From: UBA6220 sp041650375
GTDB lineage: Bacteria; Patescibacteriota; Minisyncoccia; Minisyncoccales; Minisyncoccaceae
DNA length: 64,000 nucleotides
Direction: 5' to 3'
NCBI GenBank assembly: GCA_041650375.1
Contig: JBAZLH010000003.1
Coordinates: forward strand, 73,719 to 137,718
The notes beneath the pieces are model-generated. The model worked only from the letters and a program-made list of their open reading frames with translations. It made no database searches and had not been told where the DNA came from. Below are positions 57,792-64,000 of this stretch, in pieces. The stretch's first letter is position 1; each line of letters starts with the position of its first letter. Position numbers and translations under genes: made by a program.

Positions 57792-59786
57792 TCAATTATG
57801 TACTCCTTCCCCGTCCGGTAAGGTCACGGGCGGAATTGCGTTATTATCAGCCGGCTCCGAAGCTTGCCCGTTGTTATCCGCCGGCTTGTCTTTATCTTTT
57901 GCAAAATAATAACTCATTATTTGCCTTGCTAATAAGTTGGCCACGCCGGTTTCGTGAGGCACGCCTTCTATCACTATGGTAATAACCACTTGCGGGTTAT
58001 CATACGGAGCGAATAAAGTTATTAAATTATGGTATGTGTCCGCCTTGCTGGTTTGCGCGGTTCCGGTTTTCGCAGCCGAAGTTACTGGCATCCATTGTAA
58101 GGCCCTTGCCGTGCCCTTGTCAGACGTAACCGTTTGCCGCATCGCGGCCCTTACGTCCGCCAAATATTCCGCGCCAACCGAAACTTGATTAATCGCGATT
58201 GGTTCAAATTTTTTAACAATGCCATTGTTTTTATCTAAAATGCTGTTAACTATTTGTGGCTGATACAATGTTCCACCGTTTGCGATAGCCGCGGTCGCCA
58301 TAGCCAACTGCAAAGGCGTAGCGCGCATATATCCCTGGCCAATGCTAATATTATAAGTATCGCCAGGATACCAACTCGTTCCATATCTTTCTTCTTTCCA
58401 ATTTGAAGTTGGAATAAATCCGGTTGTCTCTCCGGCGATATCAATTCCTGTTTCTTTTCCCAGGCCGAAGCTATCCAGATATTTATCAATCTTATCTATT
58501 CCCAATCCCTTAAATCCCTGGTAACCGCCGCCAACGATATAAAAATAAGTGTCGCAAGATTCGGCAATAGCCTTGTTTAAGTCAACTGCGCCATGGGTCG
58601 CCCAGTCTTTTTTAAAAGTTCCGTCGCTTAATTGCAACCCTCCGTTATTATCATTTATTATCGTGGCCGGAGTAATTACTCCTTCTTGCAAAGCAGCCGA
58701 AGCAATCATGGGCTTCATTGTGGAACCGATGGCGTATTCTCCGGCAATGGCGCGATTATAAAAAGACGTATTGCTGTTGCTCATCATCGCGTTATAATCC
58801 TCAGCCGAAAGAGTTTTGGAAAATATGTTGCTGTCAAAAGAAGGAAAGCTTACCAAAGATAGAATACCGCCGGTTTTCGGATCAGTCACAACCACGGTGC
58901 CAGCTTTGGCTTTAAATTGTTCCAAATCGGCTTTCAAGAATTCCGCGATATTTTTTTGCAAGTCCATATCTATATTCAACAACAAATTATCGCCCGGCTC
59001 CGGCGCTTTTATCATAACTTCTTTTGAAGTATCCGAATTTTTTTCCCGTGTTTTCTCAAAAATTCCAGGGGTCTCTTTTAAATAATCATTATATTGTTTT
59101 TCCAGGCCCAATTGCCCGTCTTTGCTGTCGCGGGACACAAAACCCAATAACAAAGAAAAACTGTCGGCGCTAGCGTAATTCCTAGCTGTCTCTTTTTCAA
59201 CAACAAAACCCGGCAAAGCGTCTAATTTCGTTTCCAAAACAATTATTTTATTTATATCCAAATTTTCATACAAAACTGCGGTATTGCTCGATTTCTTCTT
59301 ATTGTCTTGCATTTTTTGTTTTAACTCTTCCGGCGCCACGCCCAAAATTTTGGAAACATCGTTGATTTCAATTTCCAATAAATCCGCTTCCAGCGGTAAT
59401 TGGGAATAATCGCACGTTAAGGCGAATGTCTGTTCGTTGCCGACAAGTTGCTTGAAATTTTTGTCGTAAATTATTCCACGCTGCGCCTCAATATTGCTGG
59501 AGATATACCTGTTTTTTTCCGATCTTTCCGCGTAAACCTTATATCCGAATGTTTCATAATAAAAAGAAAGCCCTCCAAATAAAAAAATAGCTAAAACAAA
59601 AAAACCGAAAACCAAAGTAAGGGTTTTCTGGGAAAGCGCGGTTTCTATTCTGCCATAGCCCGGGCTTTTGGTTCGATGCTTTTTTTGGATAGCCGCGTCC
59701 AAAAAAATATCTTCAGCCTCAATATCACGGCCGCTTCGCTTAACTTTGAATTTTTGATAACCATTGCCACGGCGAAAGTTTAACAT
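57792..59786 (-). CDS. mrdA: Penicillin-binding protein 2
   Basis: Transpeptidase of the cell elongation machinery, 664 residues. A cytoplasmic basic tail (1-58), one membrane helix (about 58-77), the PBP dimerisation domain (IEAQRGIIYDKN), and the transpeptidase domain with STMK, SCD and KTGTAQ motifs. The C-terminal 35 residues are low complexity. The start overlaps the mreD end by 47 bases; no later Met fits, and no Shine-Dalgarno sequence is visible. Confidence 0.94.
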   Translation of the reverse strand: MLNFRRGNGYQKFKVKRSGRDIEAEDIFLDAAIQKKHRTKSPGYGRIETALSQKTLTLVFGFFVLAIFLFGGLSFYYETFGYKVYAERSEKNRYISSNIEAQRGIIYDKNFKQLVGNEQTFALTCDYSQLPLEADLLEIEINDVSKILGVAPEELKQKMQDNKKKSSNTAVLYENLDINKIIVLETKLDALPGFVVEKETARNYASADSFSLLLGFVSRDSKDGQLGLEKQYNDYLKETPGIFEKTREKNSDTSKEVMIKAPEPGDNLLLNIDMDLQKNIAEFLKADLEQFKAKAGTVVVTDPKTGGILSLVSFPSFDSNIFSKTLSAEDYNAMMSNSNTSFYNRAIAGEYAIGSTMKPMIASAALQEGVITPATIINDNNGGLQLSDGTFKKDWATHGAVDLNKAIAESCDTYFYIVGGGYQGFKGLGIDKIDKYLDSFGLGKETGIDIAGETTGFIPTSNWKEERYGTSWYPGDTYNISIGQGYMRATPLQLAMATAAIANGGTLYQPQIVNSILDKNNGIVKKFEPIAINQVSVGAEYLADVRAAMRQTVTSDKGTARALQWMPVTSAAKTGTAQTSKADTYHNLITLFAPYDNPQVVITIVIEGVPHETGVANLLARQIMSYYFAKDKDKPADNNGQASEPADNNAIPPVTLPDGEGVHN

Positions 59787-60081
59787 ATTTGTATAACGCT
59801 AATTTTAGCATAATTGCAATTAATAAAAAGGATACGGTGAATAATCCGAAAAACATTGATCCGACAAAAATATCCATAAACAAACCCGCCCAAAAAGCGC
59901 AAAATATTCCCAATAATTTCTGTGATTCTTCCAATACGCAAACCAGCAAGGCGATAACCATGGAAAAATTTATTTGAAAAATAAAAAAATCAAGAAAAGG
60001 TAAAAAACTTATCTGGATAATATTCAAAAAATAAAAAATCAGCCCGGTTAATAAAAAGAATATTATGGTTTTTTTAGCCAT
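59740..60081 (-). CDS. mreD: Rod shape-determining protein MreD
   Basis: 113 residues with four to five hydrophobic helices and the order MreC-MreD-PBP2, so the assignment rests on both composition and position. Short for the family (usually about 160). Overlaps mreC by 8 bases. Confidence 0.8.
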   Translation of the reverse strand: MAKKTIIFFLLTGLIFYFLNIIQISFLPFLDFFIFQINFSMVIALLVCVLEESQKLLGIFCAFWAGLFMDIFVGSMFFGLFTVSFLLIAIMLKLALYKYVKLSPWQWLSKIQS

Positions 60082-60883
60082 CTGTCAAAATTATGTTTTT
60101 AATTATAAAAACATTATTAAGGATATTTAAATCATAAGCCGGATTTATCTCGGCTTTTTTAAAAGCTTCGCTATCCACGCTGCTAATCGCGCCGATGGAA
60201 CCAACTACCATTCCGGACGGATAAGCGCTTCCCAAGGCGCTGGTCATAACCAACGCTCCCGGCTTTAAATCCTGGGATTTCGGAAACATATCCAAAATGA
60301 TTTTTTGGTTCCCCTGGCCCTTTGCCAAAGCAAGCCCGGGACTGTCTTGGATTTGAACATCAATCACGCTATCTTTGCTGGATATCATCATTACGCGCGA
60401 AAAATTCGGATAAACATCAACTACCCTTCCCAAGAGAATTTTATTGGATAAAACCACGGTAAATCCTTTTTTAATTCCATCTTTGCTTCCTTTGTTAATC
60501 AAAAGCGAATCTCCGTAAGCCACTCCTTTAAAGCTAAAATTATTTTTCGCGGTCACTTCGGCCATTATTAATTGGTAATTATTCGCCAAGCCGATTCCCA
60601 AAGCGGTTCGCAAGGTTTCATTTTCTTTTTTTAATAAATCCAAATCCGCCAAATCGGACAATAGTTTTTGCCTTTCTGCGAGCAATCTTTTATTTAGTTC
60701 CGCCTGGTCGCTGTTGTTAAACGACAAAGCGCCTCCTTTTTGCCAAAGAGCTGCCTGTAATCCAAACGATCGGCTGTAAAAAAAATCTTTAATAAAATTG
60801 CCAGGCCCGAAATTCATTCCAGCGAAAATAATCGCTATAATAAAAACGGCCAATAACGCCTTTTTTGTAAATCCCATTTTCAT
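60074..60883 (-). CDS. mreC: Rod shape-determining protein MreC
   Basis: 269 residues: one membrane helix (7-23), a coiled coil (about 57-95), and the beta domain with GDSLLINKGSKDGIKKGFTVVLSNKILLGRVVDVYPNFSRV, the best-conserved part of the family. It organises the elongation complex outside the membrane. mreB is not in the window. Confidence 0.93.
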   Translation of the reverse strand: MKMGFTKKALLAVFIIAIIFAGMNFGPGNFIKDFFYSRSFGLQAALWQKGGALSFNNSDQAELNKRLLAERQKLLSDLADLDLLKKENETLRTALGIGLANNYQLIMAEVTAKNNFSFKGVAYGDSLLINKGSKDGIKKGFTVVLSNKILLGRVVDVYPNFSRVMMISSKDSVIDVQIQDSPGLALAKGQGNQKIILDMFPKSQDLKPGALVMTSALGSAYPSGMVVGSIGAISSVDSEAFKKAEINPAYDLNILNNVFIIKNIILTDG

Positions 60884-60910
60884 ATTTACATTATAACCAC
60901 AAAAACCTTA

Positions 60911-60939
60911 AAAAAGCAAAAAAGAAGTTTAACCTTCTT
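60911..60939 (-). terminator. Terminator of the 60939 gene
   Basis: AAGAAG (60922-60927) pairs with CTTCTT (60934-60939), then a U-rich tail; the last stem base is also the third base of the stop codon. Confidence 0.7.
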
Positions 60940-61067
60940 TATATTACTTTATACTCCCAAAAAGCCAAAGCCGCAATCACTAAAATAATAATACCATATA
61001 CAACGTCCAGCCTTTTTTCATGTATGCATTGCCAAAAGCTGATTCCGCATTTTTCTTTGCATTTCAC
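60939..61067 (-). CDS. 42-residue single-helix membrane protein
   Basis: GTG at 61065-61067, TAA at 60939-60941. The product begins MKCKEKCGISFWQCIHEKRL, with C3, C7 and C14 before one membrane helix (about 22-37). A near-perfect TAAGGAGGG lies 7 bases before the GTG. Cysteines at the N-terminal side could bind metal. Function unknown. Confidence 0.7.
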   Translation of the reverse strand: MKCKEKCGISFWQCIHEKRLDVVYGIIILVIAALAFWEYKVI

Positions 61068-61106
61068 AATTTACCCTCCTTAACAATTTTGTTAAGAGCT
61101 GGGTTA

Positions 61107-61135
61107 TATATAACACTTTAAAATAATTTTATCAA
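61107..61135 (-). promoter_or_regulatory. Promoter of the 60939 gene
   Basis: TTGATA (61130-61135), 17-bp spacer, TATATA (61107-61112) with extended TGt. A CTTAAC/GTTAAG hairpin in the leader overlaps the 5' part of the Shine-Dalgarno sequence. Confidence 0.65.
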
Positions 61136-61140
61136 ATTTA

Positions 61141-61164
61141 AAAGCGCTAAAAAAATAGCGCTTT
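61141..61164 (-). terminator. Terminator of the 61171 gene
   Basis: AAAGCGCTA (61141-61149) pairs with TAGCGCTTT (61156-61164); the minus-strand tail is A/U mixed, so termination may be partial. Confidence 0.6.
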
Positions 61165-61170
61165 ATAAAC

Positions 61171-61608
61171 CTAACCCTTATTGTTTAAATTTAGGATAGG
61201 ATTGTATGTTTCAGCTTTTGAATTCGGTAAAACCGCGAAAGCCGTTTCCGCAAAAATATAGCCAAAATTGCTTTGCGGCCATTTTTTCATTTCAGGAAAA
61301 ATTCTTTTGAATTTTCTTGCTTGGAAATTCGGATGTTGGCCCAATTCATTAAAAACCATTCTGACGCAATCGTGCCCGCTTTTTACGAAATCAACTTCAC
61401 GGTTAAGCAATTCCCCGTCAAGGACTTGAAGCTCTTTGAGCATAGCCCATATTAAATCCGGCCGATTTTTAAACAATTCCACCAACCGGCAATAAATATA
61501 ATGCTTCCGCTTTCCAAGCCCTCCGTTGTTTGGCGGAGAGAATAACATATAAGTAATGTCTTCAATTTCTTTTGAGGGTTCTTTTAAGATACAACCGTCT
61601 TCTTCCAT
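61171..61608 (-). CDS. Soluble protein of unknown function
   Basis: 145 residues from the ATG at 61606-61608, with AGGA 10 bases upstream; an in-frame TTG 9 bases earlier is too close to that site. Acidic start, then helical (KRKHYIYCRLVELFKNRPDLIWAMLKEL) and NFQARKFKRIFPEMKKWP. No membrane helix. No family recognised. Single-gene unit. Confidence 0.7.
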   Translation of the reverse strand: MEEDGCILKEPSKEIEDITYMLFSPPNNGGLGKRKHYIYCRLVELFKNRPDLIWAMLKELQVLDGELLNREVDFVKSGHDCVRMVFNELGQHPNFQARKFKRIFPEMKKWPQSNFGYIFAETAFAVLPNSKAETYNPILNLNNKG

Positions 61609-61660
61609 GGTAACCAAATCCTATAATTACAATAGCAAATTTTAAAATGAGCTTATGTTC

Positions 61661-61689
61661 TTGATACGCTATAATCGGTTATTTGTCAA
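61661..61689 (-). promoter_or_regulatory. Promoter of the 61171 gene
   Basis: TTGACA (61684-61689), 17-bp spacer, TATCAA (61661-61666). The T-tract of the upstream terminator runs straight into TTGACA. Confidence 0.75.
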
Positions 61690-61741
61690 AAAAAATACTG
61701 AGTTAAATTATTCAAAATTTTTATGAAATAATTTAACTCAG
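61688..61741 (-). terminator. Terminator of the 61733 gene
   Basis: 15-bp perfect stem (61698-61712 with 61727-61741), 14-base loop, then UAUUUUUUUU. It contains the stop codon. Confidence 0.92.
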
Positions 61742-62239
61742 CGCTTGATCGCTTTTAGTAACAAATTCCCAGGGCTTGCTCTTATCCCTCGGTTCCAGGC
61801 AAGAAGCTCCGACCCTGTCTCGCCTAAGGTCCAATTCGCAATCTTGTTCAAAGTTTTGCCTTTTAAGCAAGGTTGAAAAGACTTCAACGTCACCAGAATC
61901 GGCTCCGGGCCAGACGCCTGCCGCGTAAAGAATCTCCGTAAGTTCTTCTGTTTTAAAAACTTCTTCCTTGGCGCACATTGCCAATAGCTGGAAAAAACGT
62001 TGCCCTTTTGGATGGTCAATCCCGTCTCCTTTCGGATTAACGAGAATTTTTTCAAGTAGCAATGGCGCAACTTTGGAGATTGCCTCCGGATTCCGAACCG
62101 CTTTTATCACACAAGCGGTTGAATCCCGCACACGCCTCTTATAGTCATCAAACTCTTCGTGTATGCCTCTTTTAACCCCGAGCATACTTTTAATTGCTTT
62201 TTTACAAGCAACAACCTCTTTATCTTGTTCAATCGACAT
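61733..62239 (-). CDS. Helical protein of unknown function
   Basis: 168 residues from the ATG at 62237-62239. The -10 box ends 6 bases before it, so the mRNA is probably leaderless; any earlier start would lie inside the -10. Predominantly helical with SMLGVKRGIHEEFDDYKRRV and a middle AMCAKEEVFKTEELTEILYAAG. No family recognised. Confidence 0.7.
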   Translation of the reverse strand: MSIEQDKEVVACKKAIKSMLGVKRGIHEEFDDYKRRVRDSTACVIKAVRNPEAISKVAPLLLEKILVNPKGDGIDHPKGQRFFQLLAMCAKEEVFKTEELTEILYAAGVWPGADSGDVEVFSTLLKRQNFEQDCELDLRRDRVGASCLEPRDKSKPWEFVTKSDQALS

Positions 62240-62245
62240 ATTATC

Positions 62246-62274
62246 TTTATACAATATATTTGTCTATTTGTCAA
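62246..62274 (-). promoter_or_regulatory. Promoter of the 61733 gene
   Basis: TTGACA (62269-62274), 17-bp spacer, TATAAA (62246-62251). Confidence 0.85.
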
Positions 62275-62287
62275 TAATAATCCTTGT

Positions 62288-62316
62288 TTGACAATCACCC
62301 CTCCAAGCCCGATAAT
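62288..62316 (+). promoter_or_regulatory. Promoter of the 62383 gene
   Basis: TTGACA (62288-62293), 17-bp spacer, GATAAT (62311-62316), divergent from the promoter at 62246. Confidence 0.75.
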
Positions 62317-62382
62317 TTAAAAGGCGAGTAACGAATTTTGCTCGTTTAAAATTTAAAGGTGATAAATTTGCCAGGAAAAAAT

Positions 62383-63060
62383 ATGTTGACACCGGACATT
62401 GCGGCGGTTTTCCATCCGGAATATTTGCCGGAAGATTTTAAATCATTTGACCCGAATCGATGGAACTCATTTTATTATGGGGCGGAAAAAATCCCGCACA
62501 TTATGCGGGATTATCTTCGCGAAAAGATCAAGCAAACACCACTTAATTTTGACGAGAAGTCAATTCTCATTAAAAAAATAAAATGGCTTGATCCTAAGTA
62601 CAGAGACAACCTCATCAGGGAACTTGCGCAAGAGGTTGGATCGCAAAGCCACCTATTTATAATAATTGAAATCGCCCTTGAGTCCGATTCTGACGATTCC
62701 CTTTTGGCTTCGGAATTAAAAAGATTAAATTTGCCCCATGAAATCTGGAAGGACGGGATAAAAATACCCGGATATTGTTTGTGCGGAAGAGTGATTGCCG
62801 AAAAAGCAATTGAAACTACGCCTCACTTAATGGATTTGTTCGTTCTTGCGAAAAGCAACCCAAACTTTACCCGAGTATTTATAGAAAAACTTCCGGACTT
62901 AAAAATACAGGTTTCTCTGCAAGAGCTGGATGAAATCGAAAAAGAATTTCCGTTGAAAAATAAGGCCTGGAAAAGTTTTTTGAAGTTTAAAACAAACCAA
63001 AGGGCAAAAGGAAATTATCAATTGCCCGGATTTGAGGAGGTTGTTAAACAAGCCAAATAA
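62383..63060 (+). CDS. Soluble protein of unknown function
   Basis: 225 residues from the ATG at 62383, with AGGA 7 bases upstream; a GTG at 62359 has no ribosome site. Helical, with DPNRWNSFYYGAEKIPHIMRDYL and EFPLKNKAWKSFLKF. No family recognised. Its loose likeness to the two orphan genes next to it is in composition only. Confidence 0.72.
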   Translation: MLTPDIAAVFHPEYLPEDFKSFDPNRWNSFYYGAEKIPHIMRDYLREKIKQTPLNFDEKSILIKKIKWLDPKYRDNLIRELAQEVGSQSHLFIIIEIALESDSDDSLLASELKRLNLPHEIWKDGIKIPGYCLCGRVIAEKAIETTPHLMDLFVLAKSNPNFTRVFIEKLPDLKIQVSLQELDEIEKEFPLKNKAWKSFLKFKTNQRAKGNYQLPGFEEVVKQAK

Positions 63061-63085
63061 AATTTTATTGTTTGGCTTTTTTTAT
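63051..63085 (+). terminator. Terminator of the 62383 gene
   Basis: AGCCAAA (63051-63057) pairs with TTTGGCT (63071-63077), then TTTTTTATTT. The stop codon is next to the 5' arm. Confidence 0.85.
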
Positions 63086-63090
63086 TTAAA

Positions 63091-63113
63091 CAAAAAAGAA
63101 CAATAAATGTTCT
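63091..63113 (-). terminator. Terminator of the 63113 gene
   Basis: AGAACA (63097-63102) pairs with TGTTCT (63108-63113), then UUUUUU; it reaches the stop codon. Confidence 0.75.
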
Positions 63114-63271
63114 CAATAGTCGGCGCTGGACCGCAAGCATATGCAATAAACAACTATTGCTATAACTATATATAGCGTTACGTAAATAGCCGGAAGGCAG
63201 ATTACGAACAACATTGCAAAGAAAATTAAAAGCGATGCGATTAATACCGTTCTTTTAGTAAAATTGTCCAT
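63113..63271 (-). CDS. 52-residue two-helix membrane protein
   Basis: ATG at 63269-63271, TGA at 63113-63115. Begins MDNFTKRTVLIASLLIFFAM; helices at about 8-26 and 28-45, then a short Cys-containing tail (YCICLRSS). GGAGG lies 9 bases before the ATG. Own promoter and terminator. Function unknown. Confidence 0.7.
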   Translation of the reverse strand: MDNFTKRTVLIASLLIFFAMLFVICLPAIYVTLYIVIAIVVYCICLRSSADY

Positions 63272-63321
63272 GAACAATAACCTCCAAAACTTTAATGAGC
63301 GAAAGCGAATTTACTGAATTT

Positions 63322-63350
63322 TATATAACACAGATTGATAATCTTTTCAA
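63322..63350 (-). promoter_or_regulatory. Promoter of the 63113 gene
   Basis: TTGAAA (63345-63350), 17-bp spacer, TATATA (63322-63327) with extended TGt. Confidence 0.7.
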
Positions 63351-63351
63351 A

Positions 63352-63378
63352 CAAAAAAAGAAGATTAAACTTCTTTTA
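63352..63378 (-). terminator. Last terminator behind the rRNA operon
   Basis: AAGAAG pairs with CTTCTT around TTTAAT, then UUUUUUUG on the minus strand. Confidence 0.7.
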
Positions 63379-63381
63379 TTG

Positions 63382-63587
63382 TATCTTTCGGTCTTGAATA
63401 CCGGCGACTGTCGCAAAGGGGTGCAAACAAAAATATTACATAAACAAAAAGAGAGCTATGCTCTCGGTTTTTGTTATCTTTCGGTCTTGAATACCGGCGA
63501 CTGTCGCAAAGGGGTGCAAACAAAAATATTACATAAACAAAAAGAGAGCTATGCTCTCGGTTTTTGTTATCTTTTGGTCTTGAATAC
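63382..63587. repeat. 93-bp tandem duplication carrying an rRNA terminator
   Basis: Two full units, 63382-63474 and 63475-63567, essentially identical, with a third partial unit to 63587. Each holds GAGAGC-TAT-GCTCTC with U-tracts, a terminator on the minus strand. Each also contains a stretch resembling the 3' end of the neighbouring 5S gene (a GTATTCAAGACC match). Confidence 0.9.
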
Positions 63588-63691
63588 GGGGACTACCTAC
63601 TTTCGCGGAATCCACTATCATCGGCCATGAGAGATTTCACTTCCGAGTTCGGCATGGAATCGGGTGGAGCACTCTCGGCAAAATCCCCATA
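63585..63691 (-). rRNA. rrf: 5S ribosomal RNA
   Basis: Minus strand. Central block CCATGCCGAACTCGGAAGTG and the 3' GCGAAAGTAGG are 5S hallmarks; GGGGA at the 5' end pairs with TCCCC at the 3' end. About 107 bases; exact ends are estimated from helix I. Confidence 0.92.
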
Positions 63692-63765
63692 TTAAAAACC
63701 AAAAGATTTTAACTGATTTTAGAAGTTGAATTGATAAATATAAGAATAAAGCTATTAATTGCTAA

Positions 63766-64000
63766 TCAAAAGTTTGATACCCAATTAGTAAGGCTCGGCT
63801 CAATCCCTCACGGGACTTACACCTACCTCCTATCAAGGTCATAGTCTTTAACCTGGGTAAGAGTATTAATCTTGGAGTAGGCTTCGAGCTTAGATGCTTT
63901 CAGCTCTTATCCCTTCCCAACGTAGCTACTCAGCGGTGCCGCTGGCGCGACAACTGATACACCAGAGGTTAGTTCATCCTGATCCTCTCGTACAAAGGAC
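63766..64000 (-). rRNA. rrl: 23S ribosomal RNA, 3' end, partial
   Basis: Minus strand, running off the right edge. Seen: the sarcin-ricin loop TGTACGAGAGGATC (63981-63994), CGCTGAGTAGCTACGTTGGG, AAGCATCTAAGCTCGAAGCC and GTGTAAGTCCCGTGAGGG. The 3' end is estimated by comparing the ACTAAT block with other bacteria. 75 bp separate it from 5S; no tRNA in between. Confidence 0.95.

Noticed and set aside
63382..63587. Repeat block as a CRISPR array
   Set aside because: The units are contiguous 93-bp duplications without spacers, and no cas genes are present.
63295..63630. Open frame of 111 codons on the plus strand
   Set aside because: It runs through the 93-bp tandem repeat and into antisense 5S rRNA; its internal protein repeat only mirrors the DNA duplication.
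1..64000. UGA reassigned as a sense codon, as in some Patescibacteria
   Set aside because: UGA ends gatA and small genes at the expected family lengths, and conserved proteins show no internal UGA.

Overview
The window looks like a chromosomal piece of a Patescibacteria (Candidate Phyla Radiation) genome. Evidence: AT-rich, densely packed DNA with long co-directional runs on the minus strand, a divergent cell-wall gene set, many short orphan membrane proteins, and small versions of universal proteins. UGA is used as a normal stop (gatA, the 57-residue gene at 36823), so the code is standard 11. A finer placement cannot be made from sequence reading alone.

Layout. 1-4 kb: a partial membrane protein, gatA-gatC, a small secreted protein flanked by near-identical 36-bp direct repeats, and gltX; together these suit indirect Gln-tRNA formation. 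4-18 kb: peptidoglycan and division genes (murG, ftsW, murD, murL, mraY, a D,D-carboxypeptidase, murC). murL, mraY and the carboxypeptidase close a tight seven-gene run with a methyltransferase, a sensor kinase, a receiver-only response regulator and a kinase-less 7TM coiled-coil protein. A promoter, a 21-codon ORF and a terminator precede that run. 18-25 kb: thpR, a PHP phosphoesterase, three HAD phosphatases, and an inositol lipid cassette (CDP-alcohol phosphatidyltransferase and inositol-phosphate synthase) with two PadR-like regulators and a 22-bp perfect palindrome. 25-30 kb: efp, an FTR-like protein with thioredoxin, an HNH protein, xseA/xseB and a PD-(D/E)XK nuclease. 30-40 kb: pyrH, rlmN, rmuC, a U32 protein, purC, obg, three tiny membrane or soluble proteins, rarA, and a pilin-like DUF2341 protein. 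40-47 kb: valS and a 1213-residue repeat-rich surface protein. 47-61 kb: ftsQ, a FemAB-like protein, a YbaB-like protein, a DegT aminotransferase, a membrane-fused Mur ligase, a hydrolase, serS, lysS, greA, mrdA, mreD, mreC. 61-64 kb: orphan genes, then the 3' end of an rRNA operon (23S, 5S) on the minus strand with a duplicated terminator.

Genes and control. The best-supported theme is envelope building: MurC, MurD, MurL, MraY, MurG, a MurF-like ligase, FtsW, FtsQ, PBP2, MreC/D, a carboxypeptidase and a FemAB-like transferase all lie here, scattered rather than in one dcw cluster. A second theme is regulatory compactness. Orphan genes carry near-consensus promoters with exactly 17-bp spacers. 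The U-tract of one gene's terminator often runs straight into the next -35 box, stop codons lie inside terminator stems, and several genes appear leaderless. A palindromic repeat occurs four times, three of them immediately 3' of genes.

Promoters, terminators and operators were read by eye. Functions of the orphan small proteins are unknown.
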